A DNA stretch of 64,000 bases from Ruminococcus sp. AF31-8BH (GCF_003460605.1 NZ_QTVN01000010.1:64501-128500), one strand, 5' to 3'; counted from the stretch's first letter, positions 17,896-26,782 are shown. The notes: a model not told the origin generated them from the sequence alone. Translations and numbers: made by a program.

Positions 17896-19429
17896 TGCTC
17901 TTTGTCTCCTTTCTCTTTGATCCTGCCATGTAAAGACCAAGCTCCTCTACAGTTACCTTCTTCGGATCAAATTCTCCTACGATTTCTCCCTCATACATAA
18001 CCAGAATGCGGTCAGATACATTCATAACCTCATCCAGCTCCAGGCTTACAAGAAGAACTCCCTTGCCTGCATCTCTTGCCTGTACCAGCTGCTTATGCAC
18101 ATGCTCAATGGCACCTACATCCAGGCCTCTTGTAGGCTGTACAGCAATAAGAAGCTCCGGATTTTTGTCTATTTCACGGGCAATGATGGCTTTCTGCTGA
18201 TTTCCTCCGGACATGGATCTGGCCTTTGTAACAGCGCCCTGACCGGAACGGATGTCATACTGTTCAATCAGGCGGTTGGCATATTTGCGAATTTCCTTTC
18301 TTTTAAGGAATCCCAATTTGTTGGTAAACTGTGGCTCAAAATATCTCTGAAGAACAATATTATCTTCCAGAGAATAATCCAGTACAAGACCATGCTTATG
18401 GCGATCCTCCGGAATATGGCTCATTCCTGATGTAAGACGCTCACGGATAGGCATATGTGTAATATCTTTTCCATTCATGGTGATCGTACCGCTTTTCAGT
18501 GGTTCCAGACCGGAAAGTCCATATACAAATTCTGTTTGTCCGTTTCCATCGATTCCGGCAATACATACGATCTCTCCTCTGTGAACCTGAAGAGAAACAC
18601 CGTTTACTGCATTGTTTTTGTGGCGCTTGGATGCCACTGTCATATCTTTAATATCAAGGACTACTTCTCCTGGCTTTGCTTCTTTCTTTTCTACAACAAA
18701 GCTTACATCTCGTCCGACCATCATTGCTGAAAGCTTTTCCGGATTGGTGTCCTCAATATTTACGGTGCCAATGTATTTGCCCTTGCGAAGAACGGTACAG
18801 CGGTCTGCAACCTGCATGATCTCGCCCAGCTTATGAGTGATAAACAGAATGCTCTTGCCCTCTGCTGCCAGGTTCTTCATGATCTGCATCAGTTCCTGGA
18901 TCTCCTGGGGAGTGAGCACTGCGGTAGGCTCATCAAAGATCAGGATCTCATTGTCACGGTAAAGCATCTTGAGGATTTCTGTTCTCTGCTGCATACCAAC
19001 TGTGGTGTCTTCAATGATGGCGTCAGGATCTACAGACAGACCGTATTTCTGGGAAAGCTCCATCACTTTTTTACGTGCGCCGTCTTTTTGAAGAAAACCA
19101 TTCTTTGTGGTCTCCACGCCAAGAATGATGTTGTCAAGAACGCTGAAGCATTCTACCAGCTTGAAGTGCTGGTGCACCATACCAATTCCAAGGTCGTTGG
19201 CATCATTAGGGTCCTTGATCTCTACCTTTTTGCCGTCCTTGCGGATTTCTCCCTCTTCTGGCTGGTACAGACCGAACAGAACGCTCATCAGGGTGGATTT
19301 GCCTGCTCCGTTCTCACCAAGCAGTGCGTGGATCTCACCTTTTTTTAACTGAAGCGTGATATTGTCATTTGCGATGATTCCGGGAAAGCGCTTGGTGATT
19401 CCCAGCATTTCAATTGCATATTCACTCAT
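17888..19429 (-). CDS. Nucleoside ABC transporter ATP-binding protein, two ABC domains
   Basis: A 513-residue duplicated ATPase of the sugar/nucleoside class. The first domain has Walker A GENGAGKST (near residue 38) and Walker B ILIFDEPTAVLTP; its signature is the diverged TVGMQQRTEILK. The second domain begins near residue 260 with the altered P-loop GIDGNGQTEFVYG and keeps the signature SMSGGNQQKAIIAREI, with VQPTRGLDVG as Walker B. One degenerate and one competent site is usual for this family. It powers the two permeases encoded immediately downstream. A terminator-like hairpin separates it from bmpA. Confidence 0.93.
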   Translation of the reverse strand: MSEYAIEMLGITKRFPGIIANDNITLQLKKGEIHALLGENGAGKSTLMSVLFGLYQPEEGEIRKDGKKVEIKDPNDANDLGIGMVHQHFKLVECFSVLDNIILGVETTKNGFLQKDGARKKVMELSQKYGLSVDPDAIIEDTTVGMQQRTEILKMLYRDNEILIFDEPTAVLTPQEIQELMQIMKNLAAEGKSILFITHKLGEIMQVADRCTVLRKGKYIGTVNIEDTNPEKLSAMMVGRDVSFVVEKKEAKPGEVVLDIKDMTVASKRHKNNAVNGVSLQVHRGEIVCIAGIDGNGQTEFVYGLSGLEPLKSGTITMNGKDITHMPIRERLTSGMSHIPEDRHKHGLVLDYSLEDNIVLQRYFEPQFTNKLGFLKRKEIRKYANRLIEQYDIRSGQGAVTKARSMSGGNQQKAIIAREIDKNPELLIAVQPTRGLDVGAIEHVHKQLVQARDAGKGVLLVSLELDEVMNVSDRILVMYEGEIVGEFDPKKVTVEELGLYMAGSKRKETKSNE

Positions 19430-19478
19430 CTTCGTTTTTCTCCTTCTTATTCATGGCAGAGTCACTGCCAGAAAGCAT

Positions 19479-19509
19479 GGAACAGGCATCTTGCAAACAT
19501 GCCTGTTCC
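19479..19509 (-). other. 11-bp hairpin downstream of the bmpA terminator
   Basis: GGAACAGGCAT (19479-19489) pairs perfectly with ATGCCTGTTCC (19499-19509). It is the second of two hairpins between bmpA and the ATPase gene and lacks a T-run on the minus strand. A stability role is possible. Confidence 0.45.
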
Positions 19510-19512
19510 GAT

Positions 19513-19546
19513 AAAAAAGGGAAGTGGCCACTGCTCACTCCCCTTT
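19513..19546 (-). terminator. Terminator between bmpA and the transporter ATPase gene
   Basis: On the minus strand AAAGGGGAGTG and CACTTCCCTTT form an 11-base stem (one G-U pair) followed by six T in total. Placed after a binding-protein gene, it probably lets only part of transcription continue, so binding protein is made in excess over ATPase and permeases. Confidence 0.75.
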
Positions 19547-19646
19547 CTATCACTTGCATGCCCCTTCTTTCATAGGACCATTAAGCCTTCCTGCCGGAAC
19601 ACTACCCGTGATTTATAACTGCATTTATCTATGCGGAGTAGTTGTC

Positions 19647-20813
19647 TTATTTGATGCTGCCGTAATCGTTTACTGCGATCTCAGTTTCCGGTAATGCAGT
19701 AATGTCGTTGCTTACTGTGATCTCGCCATTATATAATTTGCTTACAAGATCCTTGTAATCATCTACAGTAAAGTTGTCATCCCACTGTGTGGTATCCATT
19801 GGAAGCTGTACGTAGTTGTCTTCTGGATTCTCGGATACAAGACCAAGGTTGTCGATTTTTCCAGCATAGTCAGATTCCCAGTTACCGTCCTTGATTGCGT
19901 CAAGTGCAGTCTTAACAGTCGGTGCAAGACCTTTCATAGCGGATGTAACTGTGATGTCCTCGCCAATGATTCCGGACTGGTCGGAGTCAACACCGATTAC
20001 CTTGCCGTCAACCTTAGCTGCTGCTTCTGCTGCAGATGTGTAGATTCCGCCGCCGCATGCGAATACAACTTCAACGCCCTTGCTGCCGTACCAGGTATCC
20101 ATGTAAGCTGTGATGTCTGCGTCGCCGTAGAACTGTCCGCCGCATACATACTCAAGTTCAACGTCGTCTGTGATTCCAAGCTCTTTTGCTGCTTCATCAG
20201 CACCCTGGATGTAGCCATATCCGAAACGGGTAACGGCCGGTACAGACATTCCGCCAAGGAATCCAAGATGTTTGTATCCAAACTTCACTGCTGCGTATCC
20301 TGCCATGTATCCGGAAACCTCTTCCTGATAAGTACAGCAGTATACATTGTCTGCATTGTAGTAATCCGTTACTTCATAATCGTCCGGATTGTAGGTGTAT
20401 CCTTCGCCAACACCTTTCTCGCAGATATCGCCTGCACTTACGTCTGGTGCGATGAACTTCACATCCGGGTACATCTCGGATTGCTCTACGATGGTAGCTG
20501 CGAACATGTAGCCAGGAAGAACGATTACGTTCGCGCCGTCTGCTACAGCCTGGTCAACACTTGCGTTACGTGCCTCATCGGAGTCACTCTCTGGTTTGTA
20601 ATAGTTGAAGTCGCTTCCATTGTCAGCTGCCCATTCCTTACATGCCTCGTAAGTAGTCTGATTAAAGCTCTGGTCTGTGATATCACCGGAGTCAGTAACC
20701 ATGGCGATCTTCATGTCGGATGCCTCTGCCTTTACCTCTGTTGCTCCATAAGCTGGTGCAAGGGAAAGTGCCATTGCTCCTGCAAGCACCATAGCTGCAA
20801 TTCTTTTCTTCAT
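19647..20813 (-). CDS. bmpA: BMP-family nucleoside-binding protein
   Basis: A 388-residue extracytoplasmic binding protein of the basic membrane protein (Med/BmpA/PnrA) family, which captures purine or pyrimidine nucleosides for the ABC importer encoded downstream. It has a signal peptide (residues 1-24, MKKRIAAMVLAGAMALSLAP) and the family start KIAMVTDSGDITDQSFNQ. LGFLGGMSVPAVTRFGYGYI and VIGVDSDQSG are further family stretches. Unusually there is no lipobox cysteine: the cleavage region AYGATEVKAEA has none, whereas most Gram-positive members are lipoproteins. A strong AAGGAGG site precedes the start. It is the first gene of the nucleoside cluster. Confidence 0.92.
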   Translation of the reverse strand: MKKRIAAMVLAGAMALSLAPAYGATEVKAEASDMKIAMVTDSGDITDQSFNQTTYEACKEWAADNGSDFNYYKPESDSDEARNASVDQAVADGANVIVLPGYMFAATIVEQSEMYPDVKFIAPDVSAGDICEKGVGEGYTYNPDDYEVTDYYNADNVYCCTYQEEVSGYMAGYAAVKFGYKHLGFLGGMSVPAVTRFGYGYIQGADEAAKELGITDDVELEYVCGGQFYGDADITAYMDTWYGSKGVEVVFACGGGIYTSAAEAAAKVDGKVIGVDSDQSGIIGEDITVTSAMKGLAPTVKTALDAIKDGNWESDYAGKIDNLGLVSENPEDNYVQLPMDTTQWDDNFTVDDYKDLVSKLYNGEITVSNDITALPETEIAVNDYGSIK

Positions 20814-20860
20814 TTTATATTTTCCTCCTTTTTATAATATCGATCCTGATAGTCTTACAA

Positions 20861-21000
20861 TGACATATGTCTCACTTTTAAGACAGGACTCATGTCCCTT
20901 TTTCATTGTTTATTTTAATTTTTGTATAATTCGGCCAGTTTTTTTAAAGTTTTTTCATGCAATATTTTTGTTTTTCAAAATTCTAAAAGAACTTATGTCC
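20861..21000 (-). promoter_or_regulatory. bmpA upstream region with three related palindromic sites
   Basis: Three similar sites occur: TGACATATGTCT (20861-20872, perfect core palindrome), GGACTCATGTCC (20886-20897) and GAACTTATGTCC (20989-21000). The first two centres are 25 bases apart and the third is 103 bases further upstream of bmpA. TATACA/TAAAAT -10-like boxes lie between the second and third sites, without a recognisable -35. This suggests regulator-dependent transcription, plausibly by the Crp/Fnr protein of the cluster. Confidence 0.4.
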
Positions 21001-21035
21001 CTTTTAGTTTATTTCAGTTTTCTTCCCGAAGCAGG

Positions 21036-22061
21036 CTATTGCCGCTCTCCTTCATTCGCTTCTTCAAGAGAAATCTTTTCCGGCAGCTGTGTGTCTGTAT
21101 ACTCAAGCCGAATAACTGCCTGAGGCCAGTTTATGCTGACTCTTGCAGTTTTATTTCGTTCTGCTCCTGCCTTTCGTATCAGCTCCAGAAGCTCGTCTAA
21201 CACTTCACGGGTAAGATAACCGCCTCTCCAGTGAAAAATCAGGACCTTTCCCTTCTTAGCTGCCTGAAGGGAGCGCTTGTATACGTCTTCCTTTTTGGTA
21301 AAGGAAAGCTTTTTTTCTTTATAATAAAAATGATCATGATCCGTGCAGGAAGGCGCCGGTGCGATCAACGGTTCATGGTCGCGAAAAATCTGCTGATCAT
21401 CCAGATTAAAATAGTCATAACGGATTTCTGAATTATGGTGATCTGTCCCAAGACTATTATCGAAGGTGGCATCCAGATGATAATATGTCCCCTCTATTTT
21501 TACAATATTCCAGGTATGACGGTACTTGATTCCTTTTTCCGGATTATTCCCGCAAATAGCAATCATACACCACACTCCCAATGCATCCAGAAGGACTTTC
21601 ACCGCCTTGGCAATGCCTTCGCAGACGCCTACGCCCTGGCCCAGAGGGCCGATGATCTCATGGGAATAGGGTTTCTTCAGCTTGTCGTAGCGGACATTTT
21701 CGCAGATGAAATCATGCACATACTTCTCTTTTTCCCACTGGGAAAGCTTCATAGCAGGGCGGACAAGCTTTTCCACACGGGCTTCCATGGCTTTCTGATG
21801 CTCCCGGATCTTATTTTTGTCAAATAAATACTCAGGGATAAAAATCAGATTAGGGGAATCTTTATAATAACGGTACTTGAAGCTGATGACCCAGAAGATT
21901 TCCGGATGATCCAGCCGCATCTGGAAAAACACGTTGTAAAGCTCCTCCCCTGCAAGCGCCGGGATCTGAATTTCATCTGCAAGGTTCTTCACCCCGGCAA
22001 GGATGCTGTGATAAGCCGCCTGCTGGGGTTTGGTCATATGATTGTAGTAGTATGGTTCCAT
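21036..22061 (-). CDS. Transglutaminase-like (cysteine protease fold) domain protein
   Basis: A 341-residue protein without an evident signal peptide. The central part (about residues 120-220) is a transglutaminase-like domain with the catalytic triad visible: Cys in GQGVGVCEGIAKA, His in YRHTWNIVKI and Asp in YYHLDATFD. Such domains act as peptidases or amidases in bacteria; the substrate is unknown. N- and C-terminal portions are not recognised. A promoter-like TTGACT-18-TAAAAT lies upstream, so it is probably transcribed on its own. The start has only a weak GAGA ribosome site; Met9 is an alternative. Confidence 0.75.
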   Translation of the reverse strand: MEPYYYNHMTKPQQAAYHSILAGVKNLADEIQIPALAGEELYNVFFQMRLDHPEIFWVISFKYRYYKDSPNLIFIPEYLFDKNKIREHQKAMEARVEKLVRPAMKLSQWEKEKYVHDFICENVRYDKLKKPYSHEIIGPLGQGVGVCEGIAKAVKVLLDALGVWCMIAICGNNPEKGIKYRHTWNIVKIEGTYYHLDATFDNSLGTDHHNSEIRYDYFNLDDQQIFRDHEPLIAPAPSCTDHDHFYYKEKKLSFTKKEDVYKRSLQAAKKGKVLIFHWRGGYLTREVLDELLELIRKAGAERNKTARVSINWPQAVIRLEYTDTQLPEKISLEEANEGERQ

Positions 22062-22109
22062 TTTGTTCTCTTTCTTCGTATAACTTTTTTCTAATTGTAG
22101 TATAACATT

Positions 22110-22139
22110 ATTTTATTCTACTGTCATGCCGGGAGTCAA
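22110..22139 (-). promoter_or_regulatory. Promoter of the transglutaminase-like gene
   Basis: Minus-strand TTGACT (22139-22134), an 18-base spacer and TAAAAT (22115-22110), about 50 bases upstream of the start codon. Confidence 0.5.
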
Positions 22140-22188
22140 GCGGATATTCCAAGTCCGCTTCGCTGCTTGCTTGATTTGGTTAAATGTT

Positions 22189-24762
22189 TTATTTCCGGTA
22201 CAACACCAGTTTTTCATTTTGCAGGTCGTTGCACAATTCACAGGAAACTTTGCTGGTATCATATACATGAGCAACTCCCTTTAGATCCGGATCATCTGTA
22301 TAGAAATCTATAATATCCGGAAAATCAGCCAGCTTTTCGGGTGCAAACCGAAGTGTCTTTTCATTTGAAAATACTGCTGTATACAATATTTCCGCTTCAA
22401 CCAGATCCTGGAAAATATGGCTTCCATAGGAAAGCTCCGGGTTATATCCAACAGATTTCTCCTCTACCTCACAAATTGCTTCAAACTCACTGATATCTGC
22501 AAAGGTTGTGGGAACACCAAGCTCTGGGGAAGAGGTTCCGATGCGGCCCGGCACGATCAGAAGCATATGCTTGTTCTTCCCCTTATTTTTCCAGTTTACT
22601 GCACCGATCAGCTTCGCTGCTTTTACTTTTTTTGCATACGGCATATTATAATAAGCTACGGGATCTATCAGAACAATAGTATCTATCTGCGTCTTCCTCG
22701 ATAACCCCATGGAAGAATGTACATTTTCCAGAATAATATTTTCTTCCGGGATATTGTCCGGAATTTCCACATTCCCCGTATCCTTAAACACCTGCAATGG
22801 TCGGCACTGCAGCAGATTTATAGAGTATTCTCCTGTTTCAGATAAGTTTACCGTAAACTCAATGTCAACAGGATAGTCATATTCCTTCTGAATCAACTGC
22901 ATGATCATTTGTATCTGCTGCATGAGAAGCTCTTTTTTTACAAGACCGCCGCATGAAATAAAACGGACCTCTCTGTTTATTCCTCTCTCCCTCATGGAAG
23001 CCTCCACCTCAAAATCATGTTCCAGAAGAAGTTTGTCCAGATATCCCGGAATATAAGCTTCAATCTGGTCCAGCTCCAGCTGTCTCAGACAGTGTCTGGT
23101 TGTATCCACAACTTCTATTTTCCGCTGTGAAAACTGATGTTTCTGGGCAATAGTCGTGCAGTTTGTTGCCTGAGGCATATCAAGGCTGACAAGTCTTGGA
23201 TAAGAGCCTTCTGTCCTGTCTACTGCCGACGTTCCCAGCCCCATAACTAATCTGAGCATTCCAGCTTTCGGATCGATTTTCTCCAAAAACTTGTACGGAC
23301 TGTAGGAGTATCCTACCCCTGCTGCGCATGGCATATAATAAGAGCCATAGTAAGAACCAGATACACGCTGTACAAGAAGTGCCATCTGTTCATCACGTTT
23401 ATCAAGCCCCCGCCTCTTTCTGTAATCCAGCGCAGACAAGCTCATAGAGCTTGCATATACGGTCTTTATGGCATTCTCGAATTCCGCAAGGCGTTCTTCC
23501 AGGCTTCCACGATTTGCGCAAAAAACAGATTCATATTTTCCTGCAAATGCGTTTCCGAAGCCATCCTCCAGAATACTGCTGGAACGCACAATAAAAGGAT
23601 CCTGTCCATAATATTCCAGAATATGTAAAAAATGATTTTTCATTTCCTCGGAAAATACACCATTTTTCAGACGTCTGGCAAATTCTTCTGCCAGAGAAAA
23701 ATATTCTGTTTCCTCTCTTTGACGAACACGGATATCCCAAAATCCATTGTCCACAATATATGTATAATAAACATCGGAACCTATAAAGAAAGAATCATGT
23801 GGTTCCAGTACCTCATTGATGTCCCAGGCCAGATTTCGCACAATTGCTCTGGAAAGCAGCATACCGCAGGCTTTTCCGCCTATCATGCCGGTTCCGATCA
23901 TATGATTCCGGACACTGAAATAGTCTTCAGGAGAAAAATGCTTTTTTACCATAAGACGCATTTTTCTGTCTCTGGTCATCATAATATCGCACATTGTATT
24001 GCAGGCCTCTTCTGTATTCATGTGATTGTCATACAGCATCCTGGCAGTATTGAAAAAACGATCCCAGGAATCTGTAAACTGTTCTTCGCCTGGTCTTTGA
24101 AATTTGCTGAGAATCTGATAAAAACGGCTGGACTGCACGCCATCTCTGATCGGACGAAATGTTCTCAGTTCTTTGTTGTAAATATGTGGCAGAAACATGG
24201 TTTCTGAATCTCTGTTCCACACTTTTGCAGGACGTACATAGATATTTTTGGGATCAGAATATACATCCAGAAGTAATTGTGTTGTATTTAATATCTTTTT
24301 TACCGCATGAAAGGAATGCTTCCCTCTGATGATAGGGAAAAAGGCAACCGTATCCAGGGAAAAAAGGAACGGACAGGTTACACGAAAAAAGTTGCCCATC
24401 ATCAGGTCTGTCGCCCAGGCTGTCTGAAGCTCTGATAAACAGTCAAAAATGTAAAAGGTATCAATACCTTCCCTTTCAATGACTTTATGTATTTCCACCG
24501 TAAAGTTTTCAAATTGATGGGACAGCGGAATCTCTACTCTTTTCACCTCAGGGCATTCTTTTACCAATAATTCATGGCTTGCAAATCGAAAATATACAAT
24601 ATTTCGTTTGTCTTTAATCGCCTGTTCTACATAAGGTTCGCAGAAATATCGAAATTTCTCCAAGTGAGATACCCTCCATACCACGTTATCCCCCAGCCTG
24701 ATATTGTCAAGTGCCTGATCCATTTCCGGAATTCCGGAAAGAATTCTATCAAAAGCTGCCAT
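22189..24762 (-). CDS. Fusion of a RecA/KaiC-like region with a PEP/pyruvate-binding (PPDK N-terminal) domain
   Basis: An 857-residue protein. Residues about 1-210 resemble a RecA/KaiC-type ATPase (opening SGIPEMDQALDNIRLGDNVV, later DTFYIFDCLSELQTAW), but where a Walker A GxxxxGKT is expected the sequence reads WRVSHLEKFRYF, so nucleotide binding there is probably lost. Residues about 290-690 carry the ATP-grasp-like domain of PEP synthase/PPDK: IGGKACGMLLSR, DPFIVRSSSILEDGFGNAFA, AVDRTEGSYPRLVSLD and the closing NLLQCRPLQVF. The phosphohistidine domain (TSHAA) and the PEP-binding barrel are absent. The last 170 residues are not recognised. It could be a kinase or regulator using a phosphohistidine partner in trans. 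A strong promoter and an attenuator-like hairpin precede it. Confidence 0.75.
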   Translation of the reverse strand: MAAFDRILSGIPEMDQALDNIRLGDNVVWRVSHLEKFRYFCEPYVEQAIKDKRNIVYFRFASHELLVKECPEVKRVEIPLSHQFENFTVEIHKVIEREGIDTFYIFDCLSELQTAWATDLMMGNFFRVTCPFLFSLDTVAFFPIIRGKHSFHAVKKILNTTQLLLDVYSDPKNIYVRPAKVWNRDSETMFLPHIYNKELRTFRPIRDGVQSSRFYQILSKFQRPGEEQFTDSWDRFFNTARMLYDNHMNTEEACNTMCDIMMTRDRKMRLMVKKHFSPEDYFSVRNHMIGTGMIGGKACGMLLSRAIVRNLAWDINEVLEPHDSFFIGSDVYYTYIVDNGFWDIRVRQREETEYFSLAEEFARRLKNGVFSEEMKNHFLHILEYYGQDPFIVRSSSILEDGFGNAFAGKYESVFCANRGSLEERLAEFENAIKTVYASSMSLSALDYRKRRGLDKRDEQMALLVQRVSGSYYGSYYMPCAAGVGYSYSPYKFLEKIDPKAGMLRLVMGLGTSAVDRTEGSYPRLVSLDMPQATNCTTIAQKHQFSQRKIEVVDTTRHCLRQLELDQIEAYIPGYLDKLLLEHDFEVEASMRERGINREVRFISCGGLVKKELLMQQIQMIMQLIQKEYDYPVDIEFTVNLSETGEYSINLLQCRPLQVFKDTGNVEIPDNIPEENIILENVHSSMGLSRKTQIDTIVLIDPVAYYNMPYAKKVKAAKLIGAVNWKNKGKNKHMLLIVPGRIGTSSPELGVPTTFADISEFEAICEVEEKSVGYNPELSYGSHIFQDLVEAEILYTAVFSNEKTLRFAPEKLADFPDIIDFYTDDPDLKGVAHVYDTSKVSCELCNDLQNEKLVLYRK

Positions 24763-24781
24763 ATTTTACCTCCTCTCCGAT

Positions 24782-24813
24782 AAAAAAAGACACACAGACT
24801 TTCCATCTGTGTG
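24782..24813 (-). terminator. Terminator-like hairpin in the leader of the KaiC/PPDK-like gene (putative attenuator)
   Basis: On the minus strand CACACAGA-loop-TCTGTGTG (24813-24791) is followed by TC and seven T (24788-24782), ending about 20 bases before the start codon. It lies downstream of the gene's own promoter, and no minus-strand gene lies upstream of it, so it cannot be terminating another gene. TGTGC/GCACA segments in the leader could form a competing pairing. Confidence 0.65.
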
Positions 24814-24844
24814 CCCCATTGCACAAACTCCCACTTTTGAATTC

Positions 24845-24873
24845 ATTATAGAAAGAATGCACCTGAAAGTCAA
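24845..24873 (-). promoter_or_regulatory. Promoter of the KaiC/PPDK-like gene
   Basis: Minus-strand TTGACT (24873-24868), an exact 17-base spacer and consensus TATAAT (24850-24845). It gives a leader of roughly 75 nucleotides containing the attenuator-like hairpin. Confidence 0.8.
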
Positions 24874-25066
24874 GAATATTTCTTTCATAGGTTAGAGGGC
24901 ATTGCCCTCCACAGTTTTGCAGCATCACATGTTTGCTTGTAGCTTGAAAGCCTTTTATTTAACGGCTGACAGGCTTTTTTTATTTTTAAAATTAATCATA
25001 TTTCACTGGCGTTTTATGACGTTTTGTGATATAATAAGTATTATTATACTAACAGAGGACCCCATT

Positions 25067-26782
25067 ATGTATCTAAAAAAAACTCCAAACACCCATGGAC
25101 GAATCCGTCTTTCCATCGTTGATAATTATTATGACAAAGTTAAAAAGTGTTCCCGGCAGAAAACAGTGGAGTCTATTGGCTGGCTTGATGAACTGGAAAA
25201 ACAGTATGATGACCCGATTGCCTATTTTACAAAACGTGTGGCGCAGCTCAATGAAGAAAAACAGAAAAAACAGGCTCCAATCAACTTTACTTTTTATGAT
25301 TCAGACAGACTTTGTATCGGTGATAACCTGCGAAAAAACTTCGGCTATGCTGCATTGAGCCAAATCTATCATGAGCTTGGCATCCATACATTTCTGATCA
25401 ATCGGCAGCGCCATTCTAAAGAACAGTATGATTCCAATACTATTATGAAGATGCTTGTTTATTCCAGACTCCTTTTTCCAGCCTCAAAGAAATCTTCCTA
25501 TGACAGCCGGGAACGTTTTTTTGAAAACACGGATTACTCACTGGATGATGTTTACCGCTGTCTTTCTTTTTTAGACAAGCACAGGGAAAACTTACAGATA
25601 TGGATGAATGACCGCATCAAAAAGAATTATGGCAGGGATACAAGCCTGATTTATTATGATGTTACCAACTACTATTTCGAAACAGACGAACAAAATGACT
25701 TTCTTCGCAAAGGAGTCTGTAAAGAACACCGGCCCAATCCTATCGTACAGATGGGGCTGTTCATGGACAACAAGGGCATCCCCATTACTTATGAACTATT
25801 CCCTGGAAATATCAACGACTGCCTGACCTACCGGCCAAACTTAGGGCGCATAAAAAAACAGTTTGACCTTGGCCGGGTGATCACTGTTGCTGATAAGGGA
25901 ATGACAACAGGTGATAACATCTGGTATACGATCAATACTCCCACTCATGATGGATATGTTTTCAGCATGTCCATCCGGGGAGCTGAAAAAAGCCTCAAAA
26001 ACTATGTCCTCAAAGAGGAGGGGTATGAATGGCTCGGAACGGAATATAAACGAAAATCCCGTAAATGTCCAAGGACCATTCAGGTTACTTCTGTTACTGG
26101 AAAAAAGATAAAAAAACAGGTGGATGAAAAACAGGTTGTTTTCTGGAGCGAAAAATATGCAAAACGAGCAAAGGCAGAACGGGAAGCTGCTTTGATAAAA
26201 GCAAGAGATCTGGCAGAAAATCCAGGAAATTACTCAAGAGCTACTTCTTATGGAGCTGCCAAATATGTAAAAAAAATAGATTATGACAAAGAAACCGGAG
26301 AAATCCTCACTTCCTCCTCCATTCTGAACCTTGATGAGGAAAAGATTCGGGAAGAGGAGGCATTGGACGGTTATTACATGCTCCTGACCAGCGAAATGGA
26401 AGCGTCAGATGATGAGATTATTGACATGTATCGAGGATTATGGCGGATCGAAGAATCCTTCAAAGTAACCAAAAGCGAACTGGAAGCCAGACCCGTATAT
26501 GTCTGGACTAAGGAACATATCGAAGCACACTTTCTGACCTGTTTTGTAGCCCTGACAATCGCAAGAATACTGGAAAACAAGCTTGAGCATAAATACAGCG
26601 TTGGAACAATCCTTGAATCCTTGTCAAAAGCAGAATGCAGTCTGGTTCAGCAAAACTACTACTTGTTTGACTACTATGATGAACTGCTAAAAGATATCGG
26701 ATTGATTATGGACATTGATTTTGGGAAACGCATTCGGACTTTAGGAGAAATAAAAAAAATTTTGGCAAAGACAAAAAAGTAG
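25067..26782 (+). CDS. IS1634/IS4-superfamily transposase
   Basis: A 571-residue DDE transposase, apparently complete. The start at 25067 (MYLKKTPNTHGRIRLSIVD) follows GAGG; the upstream open frame lacks transposase-like sequence. Candidate catalytic residues are Asp198 (LIYYDVTNYYF), Asp276 (VITVADKGMTTG) and Glu462 in YRGLWRIEESFK, the YREK-type signature of the IS4 superfamily. The long insertion between the second Asp and the Glu is typical. Its function is cut-and-paste movement of its own element. The intact frame suggests recent activity. Confidence 0.9.
   Translation: MYLKKTPNTHGRIRLSIVDNYYDKVKKCSRQKTVESIGWLDELEKQYDDPIAYFTKRVAQLNEEKQKKQAPINFTFYDSDRLCIGDNLRKNFGYAALSQIYHELGIHTFLINRQRHSKEQYDSNTIMKMLVYSRLLFPASKKSSYDSRERFFENTDYSLDDVYRCLSFLDKHRENLQIWMNDRIKKNYGRDTSLIYYDVTNYYFETDEQNDFLRKGVCKEHRPNPIVQMGLFMDNKGIPITYELFPGNINDCLTYRPNLGRIKKQFDLGRVITVADKGMTTGDNIWYTINTPTHDGYVFSMSIRGAEKSLKNYVLKEEGYEWLGTEYKRKSRKCPRTIQVTSVTGKKIKKQVDEKQVVFWSEKYAKRAKAEREAALIKARDLAENPGNYSRATSYGAAKYVKKIDYDKETGEILTSSSILNLDEEKIREEEALDGYYMLLTSEMEASDDEIIDMYRGLWRIEESFKVTKSELEARPVYVWTKEHIEAHFLTCFVALTIARILENKLEHKYSVGTILESLSKAECSLVQQNYYLFDYYDELLKDIGLIMDIDFGKRIRTLGEIKKILAKTKK

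Noticed and set aside
20814..21035. Purine or other riboswitch in the bmpA leader
   Set aside because: No conserved purine-riboswitch core or three-way junction and no expression-platform terminator before bmpA; the region is A/T-rich with short palindromes only.
22189..24762. Calling the 857-residue protein PEP synthase
   Set aside because: The phosphohistidine and PEP-binding domains are absent, so the known reaction cannot be completed by this protein.
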